Assembly: GCA_944407095.1 (NCBI GenBank)
Contig: OX097180.1
Coordinates: 868,001 to 932,000 of the forward strand
Length of the DNA stretch: 64,000 nt
Source of the DNA: Candidatus Enterousia intestinigallinarum
Lineage (GTDB): Bacteria; Pseudomonadota; Alphaproteobacteria; Rs-D84
Direction of reading: 5' to 3'
How positions within the stretch are numbered: the stretch's first letter is position 1; each line of letters starts with the position of its first letter. Below are positions 52,192 through 60,551 of the stretch, piece after piece. A program made the position numbers and the translations under genes. The notes under the pieces are model-generated. The model did not search any database. It had not been told where the DNA came from and saw only the letters and a program-made list of their open reading frames with translations.

Positions 52192-52212
52192 TTTTCTCTC
52201 CTCTGGTTACTG

Positions 52213-52243
52213 TTCGGAAAATCCGAATTCTTGGACATATGTC
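52213..52243 (-). promoter_or_regulatory. Palindromes upstream of the second short HTH gene
   Basis: TTCGG-AAAAT-CCGAA (52213-52227) and GACATATGTC (52234-52243) lie 22-52 bp upstream of the start codon. The first has the same half-site opening (TTC...GAA) and similar spacing as the palindrome of the paralog at 23457, so both may be auto-operators. Confidence 0.45.
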
Positions 52244-52351
52244 TGATATTGATTTTATTCCAGTACATACCGCCAGGCAACAAGGACGATTTCCTAATAT
52301 CTTGTTTTTAGTCCTAAAAAATATACTAAAAAATAATTTTGACAAAAATAC

Positions 52352-52380
52352 TTGACAAATACATAAATATGTATTACATT
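52352..52380 (+). promoter_or_regulatory. Promoter of the small RNA
   Basis: TTGACA (52352-52357), a 17-bp spacer and TACATT (52375-52380). A second TTGACA sits 14 bp further upstream. Confidence 0.65.
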
Positions 52381-52386
52381 TCGATT

Positions 52387-52580
52387 CGTCAAAGGGGGCA
52401 GCCCCGGCGACGGGGTGAAAACCTCCTATGGGGTCCAGGGATTCAGACTCCCTCCTACATTCTCTCTCCTCTGGACTCTGGGCCCCACTTGACAGTTTAG
52501 AATGCCCATTTCTTTTTCTCCTTTCCTTCCTTTCGGGGCATTCGGAAACACCGGCGGGCAACCGCCGGCGTTTTTTTTTT
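52387..52580 (+). ncRNA. Small RNA with anti-Shine-Dalgarno-like loops
   Basis: A near-consensus promoter and a perfect terminator (CCGGCGG-GCAA-CCGCCGG then T10) bound about 194 nt without a plus-strand ORF. Predicted elements are hairpin CCCCG-GCGA-CGGGG (52402-52415); an interrupted stem TGGGGTCCAG (52429-52438) with CTGGA (52471-52475) and CCCCA (52483-52487); and GAATGCCC (52500-52507) with GGGCATTC (52536-52543) around a 28-nt pyrimidine loop. Single-stranded CU-rich motifs (ACCTCCTA, CTCCCTCC, TCTCTCTCCTCT, TCTCCTTTCCTTCC) resemble anti-SD sequences. No signature of SRP RNA, RNase P RNA or tmRNA is present; 6S RNA cannot be excluded. Confidence 0.7.
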
Positions 52581-52596
52581 GTGCGTTTGGTAATAA

Positions 52597-52624
52597 AAAA
52601 TCCCCCAAACTAGGGGGATTTTTA
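52597..52624. terminator. Intrinsic terminator
   Basis: AAATCCCCC-AAACTA-GGGGGATTT lies between the small RNA and the convergent lipoprotein gene. Confidence 0.85.
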
Positions 52625-52644
52625 TTTTGTGTTCAAATTGGCCT

Positions 52645-52794
52645 TTAGCAACCACCAGTCGCATTACCAATCAATTTAGAAATAGAAATATCCTTGTGCA
52701 GCAAGAAATCATATTCGCAGTTGCCCTGTTTATAATGACCCATACAGGCGGACAATGTCAAAACGGCGAACAAGGCCAGCATAACTTTTTTCAT
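52645..52794 (-). CDS. YhfL/DUF4223-like small lipoprotein
   Basis: This 49-residue lipoprotein has signal peptide MKKVMLALFAVLTLSAC, then MGHYKQGNCEYDFLLHKDIS and ISKLIGNATGGC. The NCEYDFLLH...SISKLIG core corresponds to enterobacterial YhfL lipoproteins (CSYDYLLHPAISISKIIGG-type). Three cysteines follow the anchor region. AAAGGAGA precedes the ATG. The role is unknown. Confidence 0.75.
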   Translation of the reverse strand: MKKVMLALFAVLTLSACMGHYKQGNCEYDFLLHKDISISKLIGNATGGC

Positions 52795-52861
52795 AGTTTT
52801 CTCCTTTTTACGTAAAAAGTATGATTTATTATAAAATATACAATCTGCTTTTGCAAGGGGA

Positions 52862-53203
52862 CTATATTGCACCACGAATCCATTGGATTTTACCACCCGC
52901 AATAACAATTATGTCAAATCGCGCATCACCCATCCAACCCGTTTGTGCAATATATGTTTCCGCCGCCCGGCGCAGGCGAGCCGCCTGGGGCGCCGTTACC
53001 GCGGCCAGACCAGTTATGGTGTCAGGGCGATGTTTTACTTCTATAAATGCAATCAGGTTCTTTTTTTGTGCGATAATGTCTATTTCTGCGCGTCCGGTAA
53101 AACGCCCCGTTACATAGCGCCGTCGCAGTATCCTGAACCCGTGCAGACGTAAATATATGCGTGCAATAAATTCCGATATCAAACCCGTTTTATACGAATT
53201 CAT
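52862..53203 (-). CDS. yraN: YraN family protein (UPF0102)
   Basis: This 113-residue protein has the YraN pattern: a helical start, GRAEIDIIAQKKNLIAFIEVK (the E-D-ExK nuclease-like core), and QAARLRRAAETYI. The fold belongs to the restriction-endonuclease-like class, with a proposed role in Holliday-junction or recombination processing. It follows a glycosyltransferase gene by six bases. Confidence 0.88.
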   Translation of the reverse strand: MNSYKTGLISEFIARIYLRLHGFRILRRRYVTGRFTGRAEIDIIAQKKNLIAFIEVKHRPDTITGLAAVTAPQAARLRRAAETYIAQTGWMGDARFDIIVIAGGKIQWIRGAI

Positions 53204-53209
53204 ATCAAA

Positions 53210-54052
53210 TCAATTCCATTTCAGTTTGAACAGCGGTATGCAATCAAATAACAACATCCAATTATTTTTTATCTTTATCAATGGCACAAAGCCAAACAGA
53301 CGCAATCTGAATACGGTTGTGTTTAGTTTGTCAGTATGCAACATTGCGCGGGTATATGCGGGATATTGGTTTTGTAATTCCATTGAAATTGCCCGCCACG
53401 CACACAGGCGTCGTGTGTTTTGTGTACAACTGGTATTATTCTGATTCCATCGATAGTACACCAATATATCCTGGATATTATAAAATTTGGTTACAGCCAT
53501 CAATCGCGCCCACAGACGATAATCTTCGGCTGGGGAATAAAATTCTTCGTATTGTATATCATTGTCGACCAGTATGCTTTTACGCAACATTGCGGCCGTA
53601 TGTGCAATACTGCAATCTTGCACCATATGAATACGTATATCGGTATCGTGTTCCGACGTTTTCCATATGGAATTATCCACGCCAAAATATTTCAGCCATC
53701 CAGACACAACGCCAATATCTGGATGTGTGTCCAGATATTCAACCTGGCGCGCCAGTCGTGTTGGCACCGATATATCATCGTGGTCAAATATGGCCAAGTA
53801 TTCACCGCGTGCCATTTGAATCAATTTGTTGCGCGATGCCGATATACCGATATTTTGTTCATTTCGTATATATTTTATACGCGCATCGTCGTATGATTTG
53901 ACAACTTTATCCAGTTCAGTATTTTCCGGACTGTCGTTCAAAATCAAAAACTCAAAATCCGTAAACGTCTGGTTCAGTATAGATTCAATACATTGGCGCA
54001 AATGCGCGGGATTTGTGTTATAAATTGGCGTTAAAACAGATACGCGTGGCAC
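53210..54052 (-). CDS. Family 2 glycosyltransferase
   Basis: This 280-residue cytoplasmic enzyme transfers a sugar from a nucleotide donor. It has VSVLTPIYNTNPAHLRQCIE, QTFTDFEFLILNDSP, the nucleotide loop RNEQNIGISASRN and the metal-binding DHDD in YLAIFDHDDISVP. WARLMAVTKFYNI lies in the acceptor region. It probably builds surface polysaccharide or LPS. There is no membrane segment, but the C-terminus FKLKWN is hydrophobic-basic. Confidence 0.88.
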   Translation of the reverse strand: MPRVSVLTPIYNTNPAHLRQCIESILNQTFTDFEFLILNDSPENTELDKVVKSYDDARIKYIRNEQNIGISASRNKLIQMARGEYLAIFDHDDISVPTRLARQVEYLDTHPDIGVVSGWLKYFGVDNSIWKTSEHDTDIRIHMVQDCSIAHTAAMLRKSILVDNDIQYEEFYSPAEDYRLWARLMAVTKFYNIQDILVYYRWNQNNTSCTQNTRRLCAWRAISMELQNQYPAYTRAMLHTDKLNTTVFRLRLFGFVPLIKIKNNWMLLFDCIPLFKLKWN

Positions 54053-54124
54053 AGTAAACTCCTAGATACGTGCCTATTTTATAACCAGGTATATATAAAA
54101 GTAAAGTAAAATTGGTTTTTATAG

Positions 54125-54910
54125 CTAAAACGCGTATGGTTTTGCCTGGAAATTTTCACGTGCTGCTTGGATATTCTGGGCGACGTCAGACGTATAGCGT
54201 CCCATATCCACCAGGTCCAGTGACCCATAATACGCGGTCATCATTGGGTCATAGGCATTGTTTGTCGAAATCCATTTGTCGGTGCCTGAATTTGGTGCAC
54301 CGTATTTGTCCAGAACACCCTGCCAGAACGCCAGGATTTTTTTCTCGCGCTGGTCGGCGAATTTTTCGTGATCACCCTCGATTTCATTGACGTCGTTGTT
54401 ATACAGTACGCGCCATACAACATTGTCGTCAGCATTACTGGTGAAATAAACAACGATGGTTTCACCCGTGTTTTCGCGTTCCAGATGCAATTCCGACGCG
54501 TACAGCAATCCGCGGTTTTTGGCCAACGTATTTACACATTGCTCCAATTCGTCGGGGATGACAATCCCTTGTTGCCGGCATTCATAGTCCAGATTGTATT
54601 TCCACTCTTTCTGTATGGAGTATATAATGCTGTCGCTTTTACGTGGGGAATATAGACCCTTTGCCTTGAAAAATAATGTTTCAACGTCGTCAAACGACAT
54701 CCCCAACATAATCCCGGCGATATCAAAATTATTCACGGTTATTGGTTCTGCACCTGGATTTAATGAAACTGAACTTGCATTCAGATCCGCATCACCACTT
54801 TCAGTAATTGCAAAATTGCTGAAATCAAATTCGTCCGTTGCGGCCCACGCTGGTATAATACCGGCCGTTGATAAAAGCATCGCAAGAAAAAATCCCAATC
54901 TTATCCGCAT
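54125..54910 (-). CDS. Secreted protein downstream of VirB8-like genes
   Basis: The 261-residue product has a signal peptide (MRIRLGFFLAMLLSTAGIIPAWA). A domain near residues 60-150 contains IAGIMLGMSFDDVETLFFKA. No family was recognised. It begins two bases after the VirB8-like gene before it, within the same operon as a VirB7-like lipoprotein, so a role at the periplasmic side of the secretion channel is possible. Confidence 0.6.
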   Translation of the reverse strand: MRIRLGFFLAMLLSTAGIIPAWAATDEFDFSNFAITESGDADLNASSVSLNPGAEPITVNNFDIAGIMLGMSFDDVETLFFKAKGLYSPRKSDSIIYSIQKEWKYNLDYECRQQGIVIPDELEQCVNTLAKNRGLLYASELHLERENTGETIVVYFTSNADDNVVWRVLYNNDVNEIEGDHEKFADQREKKILAFWQGVLDKYGAPNSGTDKWISTNNAYDPMMTAYYGSLDLVDMGRYTSDVAQNIQAARENFQAKPYAF

Positions 54911-54912
54911 AT

Positions 54913-55560
54913 TTATTGCTGTCCCTGAATAATCCGGTTCACACGAAAGTTAAATACCGCCGCTGGGTCACCCCCGTTTTCCAAATAGTCGTGTAACTCA
55001 TCCAGCTTTACACCGCGTCGCATACCCATTTCGTATGTAATATCCATATACATTGTACCGCGTGTGACAGTTGGTGCAACACTAAAATCGTTCGGTTTTT
55101 CCCAGGTCACCAGTTCATAATTGACGACCCAGTATTTCCCGCCGCTTGGTTGAAAAATACTATCTATCAGGCGTGCAACGCGCATAGATTTATTTTCCGC
55201 CAGTTTTTGTATATTCTGCGCTTCGTTCGCGTACCATTCGTCAAACACCGTGGCCGAAGACATTCGATACAAGACACTGCCCGATTGAGTGCGACGTGCA
55301 ATATTTTCCGTATCTGGTGCGACATAGAAATATTCTGTTATGTATTTTCGCACCAATAAATCCATAAACTGTGCATCACCCATATACTCTGGCGTTTGGG
55401 GCACGCCCGGGCGCATATCTGACAGGTTGTTTGGCTGGAAAAAGAACGGGAATACGGTTTCGCGTCGTCCTGCGTCAAATATGGCGCCGGTGATATAGAT
55501 TGCCACGCCGGTCAGTCCCAGCAATACCAATCCCGCCAAAAACATAATCAGTTTTTTCAT
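54913..55560 (-). CDS. Second VirB8-like bitopic protein
   Basis: This 215-residue protein has one N-terminal membrane segment (about 4-28) and a periplasmic domain with YITEYFYVAPDTENIARRTQ, VFDEWYANEAQNIQKL, and YWVVNYELVTWEKP with a strand-rich end. The spacing is like the NTF2-type fold of VirB8. Its ATG shares its first base with the stop of the upstream virB8-like gene (TGATG). The assignment is moderate. Confidence 0.5.
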   Translation of the reverse strand: MKKLIMFLAGLVLLGLTGVAIYITGAIFDAGRRETVFPFFFQPNNLSDMRPGVPQTPEYMGDAQFMDLLVRKYITEYFYVAPDTENIARRTQSGSVLYRMSSATVFDEWYANEAQNIQKLAENKSMRVARLIDSIFQPSGGKYWVVNYELVTWEKPNDFSVAPTVTRGTMYMDITYEMGMRRGVKLDELHDYLENGGDPAAVFNFRVNRIIQGQQ

Positions 55561-56261
55561 CAGTTTACTTTATATGCGTTAAAGTCCGCAACATAATACC
55601 CCAACGTCTGCGGATACATTTGCGCGTTTCGTGCAACTTTTGCAAATGCTATAATCGACATATCGCCGGACAGGTTGGATTGTATTGTTGCGGAAATGCG
55701 CCAGGTTCCGCCGTCGTTGCTTATTTTGCCGGCTGGTTCCATTTGAAATTCTGTTTTATCGACGACCCACCGTTCGCCCGCTGCGACGCGTGCCTGGTAA
55801 TCTGGAATAACATCATAGATAAAGCGATTAAATAATTCTTCACCAGATGCGCAATACAGTGCACAGGTCTTGTCATCATACGAATGCGTATTTTCCGTAC
55901 CACACGCGCTTGTGCGTTCACACGTCTGCCACATAGCATCATTATCGGCGGCATTTTCGGAAATAGTAAACCAGTTTGCCGCAAAATTTCCAACCACAGA
56001 TTGCTGTAATGATTGTATTGCTGGGTATTCAATGGGGCCGTTCCCGTGTGAATGTCCAACAACCGTCCATTGTCCAGTCAATTCATCTATGGATACAATA
56101 AACGGGTCAATCTGTTGTGATCGTACCGCCCATAATAACAGCACGCACATAAATATTATCACGACAAACAGTACACACGACGCCGTCGCCATAAATCTGG
56201 ATATAGCGATACGTGGCCCCGCGGGAAATGCGGGCGTGTTAAAATTGTCTGGATAATCCAA
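55560..56261 (-). CDS. virB8: VirB8-like type IV secretion protein
   Basis: This 233-residue inner-membrane protein has a short cytoplasmic start, one membrane segment (about 23-46) and a periplasmic NTF2-like domain with FNRFIYDVIPDYQARV and YVADFNAYKVN. The order in the family, with a helical start and strand-rich end, is kept. VirB8 links the T4SS inner complex to the core. An insertion with four cysteines (CERTSACGTENTHSYDDKTC region) is unusual. Confidence 0.6.
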   Translation of the reverse strand: MDYPDNFNTPAFPAGPRIAISRFMATASCVLFVVIIFMCVLLLWAVRSQQIDPFIVSIDELTGQWTVVGHSHGNGPIEYPAIQSLQQSVVGNFAANWFTISENAADNDAMWQTCERTSACGTENTHSYDDKTCALYCASGEELFNRFIYDVIPDYQARVAAGERWVVDKTEFQMEPAGKISNDGGTWRISATIQSNLSGDMSIIAFAKVARNAQMYPQTLGYYVADFNAYKVN

Positions 56262-56290
56262 CGGCGTCCCCCCTGGTTATTTCGGTGGTA

Positions 56291-56437
56291 TTACGCCTGA
56301 AATACCATAATGCAGGCGCACGGGCTCAATTTCAATTCGTTGTTATCATATCCGACGCCGACCGGTTCGCGATCATAAATCTGGCCGCATCCCGCCAGTA
56401 CCAGCGCCACGAATAATCCCAATACAACTTTCTTCAT
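56291..56437 (-). CDS. VirB7-like small lipoprotein
   Basis: The minus strand encodes a 48-residue lipoprotein MKKVVLGLFVALVLAGC then GQIYDREPVGVGYD and further. The lipobox is LAGC. Small size, location 30 bases upstream of a virB8-like gene and a terminal cluster of cysteines (SPCACIM) fit VirB7, the outer-membrane anchor of the T4SS core complex. The match is by position and form. Confidence 0.55.
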   Translation of the reverse strand: MKKVVLGLFVALVLAGCGQIYDREPVGVGYDNNELKLSPCACIMVFQA

Positions 56438-56501
56438 AATCTTTCCCCCTTGTTTTTGAATTATAAGAAAAATCCGACGTCCCGGTCAAGATATAAAACA
56501 A

Positions 56502-56525
56502 ACGGTTGGCAAATTTGCCAACCGT
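56502..56525 (-). terminator. Terminator after bamA
   Basis: ACGGTTGGCAAA-TTTGCCAACCGT is followed on the minus strand by TTGTTTTAT, just after the bamA stop. Confidence 0.75.
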
Positions 56526-56528
56526 AAA

Positions 56529-58799
56529 TCAGAACTGGGTTTCAAACGACAGCAAGAATCGTTGTTCGCGGTCGTACTTGTTCATCTTTAACGGCCACCC
56601 CCAACTGAAATTCATCGGCCCCATCGGCGTGTTCCAGTATATACCAACACCAACGGACGTGCGTATATCACTGTCGATATAATTTGGATAGCCCAGATAA
56701 GTATATTCTTCTTTTGGTGGTTTACCCAAAATACCATAATCAAAGAATACAAATCCCTTTATCTGATATTCATCTGGGATAAATATCGGGAAATTCAACT
56801 GCGTTGAACCATTGATTTTCCACATTCCGCCCAATGAATAGGTGGTATATGCCCAGTTACGTGACCCCACGCCCGCGATATCAAATCCGCGCAATGATTC
56901 CCCACCCAGGAAGTAACGATACACACGCGATATATAATCGCCGTCAATCGGCTGTAACAGTCCAAATTCCAACGATGAACGCAACTGCCAGCGGTCATCC
57001 CAGAATTTCACCATACCTATGATATCGGCGTTGTAACGCATATATGTTTCAGAACCGCCGAATCCGGTGTATGCAATTCCGATATTACCCACAATACCGG
57101 TATGAGTATTTTGTTCAAAATTCGTATCCAGGTTGTAATAGCGCAAATATGTCCCCAGTGTGAACAAGTTTGCGTCACGCCACCCGGTTGCAGATTGAAT
57201 ATCGTAATTCTGGTCAAATGATGCGGACAGTCGCACCGTCTGTGACCAATGGTCGGTCAGTTTCCAACCCAAACGTCCGGCCACCGTCAATGAATCACGG
57301 TCGTATCCAAATCCGCCCAATGATGAATAATCATACATAGTGTACGAAACATCAAATCCCGCGGACAGGAGGCGTCCAAACAGATATGGTTCGGTAAAAC
57401 TGAACAATGCCTGTTTTTGATATTGTGCGATTGAACCGCGCAGTTGTACAACCTGGCCACGCCCCATAAAGTTGGTTTCGGTAATCCCGGCATCGACCAT
57501 AAATCCGTTTATGTTCGACCAACCAAATCCACCGGACAGTTCGCCGGTTGGTTGTTCTTCAACCTGGATGTCCAGGTTTATCATATTTGCGTCGGCAATG
57601 CGGTTTGGCACCATTTTCACGTCTTTGAAATAGCGTGTCCGCATCAGGTTTTGGCGTCCTTCCTCAATCGTTTGTAATGAAAACGGGTCGCCCGAACGCA
57701 TTGGAATCAACTGTTCAATAACAGAATCAAACGTGCGCACATTACCCAAAATGTTTATATTGTTCAGATAAATGCGGTTTGTCTTTTCGATATCAAATTC
57801 CAAATCTATTGTTTTTGTGTCGTCATTTTTTTTCGGTACGGGATTTACATTTATAAACGCATACCCGTGGTCGGCCACCGCACCACGCAGATTTGAAATT
57901 GTTTCATCAACCAAATCTATGTTGTACACGTCACCGTCGTCCATTGCGATTACATCATACAGTTCGCTGCCCGACACGTCCGGGAACGGATTTTTTATTG
58001 TCAGTTTTCCGAATTTGTATTTTTCACCCTCGTCAACGGTAAAGGTCACAGAATAATATTGACGGTCTGGCGTAAAAACACCATTTGCATCAGTAACCTG
58101 GATATCGACGTATCCGTTGCGCATATAAAATTGACGTATCATTTGCTGATCGTATAAAATACGGTCTTCGTCAAATACGTCGAATTGTGTCATAAAACGC
58201 CACCAGGCGTGTTCGCGTGATAAAATCTGGTCGCGCAGTTCGGAATCGCGAAATACCTTGTTACCTTCAAATTCAATATTGCGAATGTATGTCGGGTGAC
58301 CTTCGTCAATTTCATAGACGACATTTACGCGATTATCGTCCAGTTCAATTTTTTGTGGCTCTATTTTAGTACCGAAAAAACCCTTGCGCTGGTATATGGT
58401 CAACATACGCTGAACATCCGCACCGATTACGGATTCGTCGTACGGGTCACGCGATTTCAGACGCAGTTCTTTTTTTAAATCATCGGTGGAAATTTCATCA
58501 TTGCCTTCAATAGTAACCATATTTACGGTTGGCGCCTCTGCAATGTCGATTTTCAAGACATTGCCAGACATACGCACACTGACGCGGGAAAAATATCCGC
58601 TTTCTTGTAATCTTTTTGCAACCTGGTTTGCGTCCTCGGCTGTGACATTATCGCCAACCTTGACATCGGACAGTATGCGAATTGATTCGGCGTCCATACG
58701 CTGATTGCCACTGACATCAATACGGGATACGGTCGCAGCAAACGCGGCCGGCGCAGTCATTATGGCGGTGGCGGTAAAAAACAATTTCTTTGCGTTCAT
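56529..58799 (-). CDS. bamA: Outer-membrane protein assembly factor BamA
   Basis: BamA inserts beta-barrel proteins in the outer membrane. The 756-residue product has a signal peptide, five POTRA domains (first with VSRIDVSGNQRMDAESIRIL, last before about 410) and a 16-strand barrel beginning with GELSGGFGWSNINGF, with the lid motif SLRGFDIAGVG. It ends in Phe. It overlaps nothing and follows rseP by one base, as in many alphaproteobacteria. Confidence 0.95.
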   Translation of the reverse strand: MNAKKLFFTATAIMTAPAAFAATVSRIDVSGNQRMDAESIRILSDVKVGDNVTAEDANQVAKRLQESGYFSRVSVRMSGNVLKIDIAEAPTVNMVTIEGNDEISTDDLKKELRLKSRDPYDESVIGADVQRMLTIYQRKGFFGTKIEPQKIELDDNRVNVVYEIDEGHPTYIRNIEFEGNKVFRDSELRDQILSREHAWWRFMTQFDVFDEDRILYDQQMIRQFYMRNGYVDIQVTDANGVFTPDRQYYSVTFTVDEGEKYKFGKLTIKNPFPDVSGSELYDVIAMDDGDVYNIDLVDETISNLRGAVADHGYAFINVNPVPKKNDDTKTIDLEFDIEKTNRIYLNNINILGNVRTFDSVIEQLIPMRSGDPFSLQTIEEGRQNLMRTRYFKDVKMVPNRIADANMINLDIQVEEQPTGELSGGFGWSNINGFMVDAGITETNFMGRGQVVQLRGSIAQYQKQALFSFTEPYLFGRLLSAGFDVSYTMYDYSSLGGFGYDRDSLTVAGRLGWKLTDHWSQTVRLSASFDQNYDIQSATGWRDANLFTLGTYLRYYNLDTNFEQNTHTGIVGNIGIAYTGFGGSETYMRYNADIIGMVKFWDDRWQLRSSLEFGLLQPIDGDYISRVYRYFLGGESLRGFDIAGVGSRNWAYTTYSLGGMWKINGSTQLNFPIFIPDEYQIKGFVFFDYGILGKPPKEEYTYLGYPNYIDSDIRTSVGVGIYWNTPMGPMNFSWGWPLKMNKYDREQRFLLSFETQF

Positions 58800-58800
58800 A

Positions 58801-59859
58801 TCAGTTCAGCCCCAGTACACGTGCCAAATCATTCCACATTGTCAACGCGAATAACCCGATTATAAACAGCCAACCCACTATAATCGCGATTTCCATTCCG
58901 CGTCCGCCCAGTTTGCGCCGTGTTATTGCCTCTATTATCAATATCAGCAGATATCCGCCGTCCAACACCGGCAATGGCAACAAATTTATAACACCAAGAT
59001 TTACCGATAGCAACGCAATAATTGATAACAGCGCAACGATTCCCATTGACAGGGCCTGGCCGGATACTTCTGCAATGGTAATAAACGACCCCAGTTGCTT
59101 TGATGAACGTTCGCCCGTTATAATTTGTTTCAATACAACCAACAACGTTTTTGATTGATAGTACGTTTCGCGTGCGCCGGCATACAGACCGTCAAAGAAT
59201 CCCTTTTTACGCAGTTCTGTTTTGCTGCCGTCGGCAACCAGTCCCCAGCGTTCGGCCGGCGACAGTTGTACGCGTACCAGTTCTGTCCCGCGCAGCAACA
59301 GCACATCTGCATCGTGCGTTGACGCCAGTTCTTTGGCAATAATCAGTTCACCCCAGTTGGTAATTTTTTCGTCGTCTATGCGAACGATTGTATCGCCCGG
59401 TTTAACGCCCGCGTTAAACGCGACACTTTCTTGGATAACCTGGCCGACAACGGGCAGTTGGACTTCTTTTGGTTGGAACATAAATATCCCGGAATATATC
59501 AGCCACGCCAGAATAAAATTCATAGTGACACCGGCGGCGACAATAATAAACTGCTTCCACGCGGGGGCGGACAGATAGTGTCCCTTTTTCTTGTCTGCGG
59601 GCAGTTCGGCATATTTTTTACGGTCGAACATATCTTCTTGGCCGTAAATGGAAACGTATCCGCCCAGTGGCAGACAGGCAATTTTCCAAACAGTTCCGTG
59701 CTTGTCGTGCCATTTAACGATTGCCGGGCCGAATCCGATTGAAAAAGTATCAACACGAACACCAGCCCAACGCGCGGCTAAAAAGTGCCCCAATTCGTGA
59801 ATAAAAACCACGACGCCCAAAACAATCAACAATGCGACAATGGCCAAAATGATTTGCAT
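58801..59859 (-). CDS. rseP: Site-2 protease RseP
   Basis: This 352-residue intramembrane zinc protease has the active site HELGH (residues 21-25) in the first membrane segment and LPLPVLDGG, with the third ligand, near residue 292. A single PDZ domain (about 115-190, NAGVKPGDTIVRIDDEKI) lies between. It cuts anti-sigma factors and remnant signal peptides. It sits in the frr-uppS-cdsA-rseP-bamA order. Confidence 0.95.
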   Translation of the reverse strand: MQIILAIVALLIVLGVVVFIHELGHFLAARWAGVRVDTFSIGFGPAIVKWHDKHGTVWKIACLPLGGYVSIYGQEDMFDRKKYAELPADKKKGHYLSAPAWKQFIIVAAGVTMNFILAWLIYSGIFMFQPKEVQLPVVGQVIQESVAFNAGVKPGDTIVRIDDEKITNWGELIIAKELASTHDADVLLLRGTELVRVQLSPAERWGLVADGSKTELRKKGFFDGLYAGARETYYQSKTLLVVLKQIITGERSSKQLGSFITIAEVSGQALSMGIVALLSIIALLSVNLGVINLLPLPVLDGGYLLILIIEAITRRKLGGRGMEIAIIVGWLFIIGLFALTMWNDLARVLGLN

Positions 59860-59897
59860 AACAACCTTTCCTTAAACTTTTGCAATCAATTTTTATA

Positions 59898-60542
59898 TTA
59901 CAGCATAACCAGCCAAATCAAGGGCAGGGCATAAATCCAGCCGTCAAATCTGTCCAACAGCCCGCCGTGCCCCGGCAGTATGCGTCCAAAATCCTTCAGT
60001 CCCATTTCGCGTTTAATCCAACTGGCGGTCAAGTCACCATACTGGGATAGCAACGCGATGCTGATACCAATCCACATCAGTTGCGGCATAAACACGTCCG
60101 CCCCCAACAGGCCATACATAACGGATGCAAATGTCCCGCACAGTATTCCGGCAATTTGCCCGGCCCAGGTTTTATTAGCAGACAACCGTTCCCACATTTT
60201 GTCGCCGCCAATCATACGGCCAAAGAACCAGGCCCCAATATCAGCACAACATATAATCAACAGCAGCAACAGCATAATCCACGGACGGGTACCGACATAG
60301 TTGGCCGCCACCAACATCACACACAGCCACAGTAAAAACGCCCCGAACGAAATCCAGTTCTTTTTCAGTATATCGCGCGGTGTGCGTGCAATACAGATAA
60401 CCATTTCGGCAATCATTCCGATAACAATCAGAACACTTAAATATCTGACGGCCGGAATACCGAAATATTCACCCAACGCGGCCAACGCCACGACCAGTGC
60501 CATAATTACACCAACAATTACACGCTTTGCTGTGTTTGACAT
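59898..60542 (-). CDS. cdsA: Phosphatidate cytidylyltransferase
   Basis: This 214-residue polytopic protein forms CDP-diacylglycerol. The C-terminal signature KREMGLKDFGRILPGHGGLLDRFDG is nearly complete. It has about six membrane segments, fewer than the eight of longer homologues, because the N-terminus is short. It lies between uppS and rseP. Confidence 0.92.
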   Translation of the reverse strand: MSNTAKRVIVGVIMALVVALAALGEYFGIPAVRYLSVLIVIGMIAEMVICIARTPRDILKKNWISFGAFLLWLCVMLVAANYVGTRPWIMLLLLLIICCADIGAWFFGRMIGGDKMWERLSANKTWAGQIAGILCGTFASVMYGLLGADVFMPQLMWIGISIALLSQYGDLTASWIKREMGLKDFGRILPGHGGLLDRFDGWIYALPLIWLVML

Positions 60543-60551
60543 TTTTTTCCC

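Noticed and set aside
52426..52509. 27-codon minus-strand ORF with AAAGGAG upstream, antisense to the small RNA
   Set aside because: The promoter and terminator point to plus-strand transcription; the purine-rich site is the complement of the CU-rich loop, so the ORF is probably accidental.
52387..52580. SRP (4.5S) RNA or RNase P RNA
   Set aside because: The SRP tetraloop region GGAAGCA and the RNase P conserved GGAGGAAAGUCC are absent; length and motifs do not fit.
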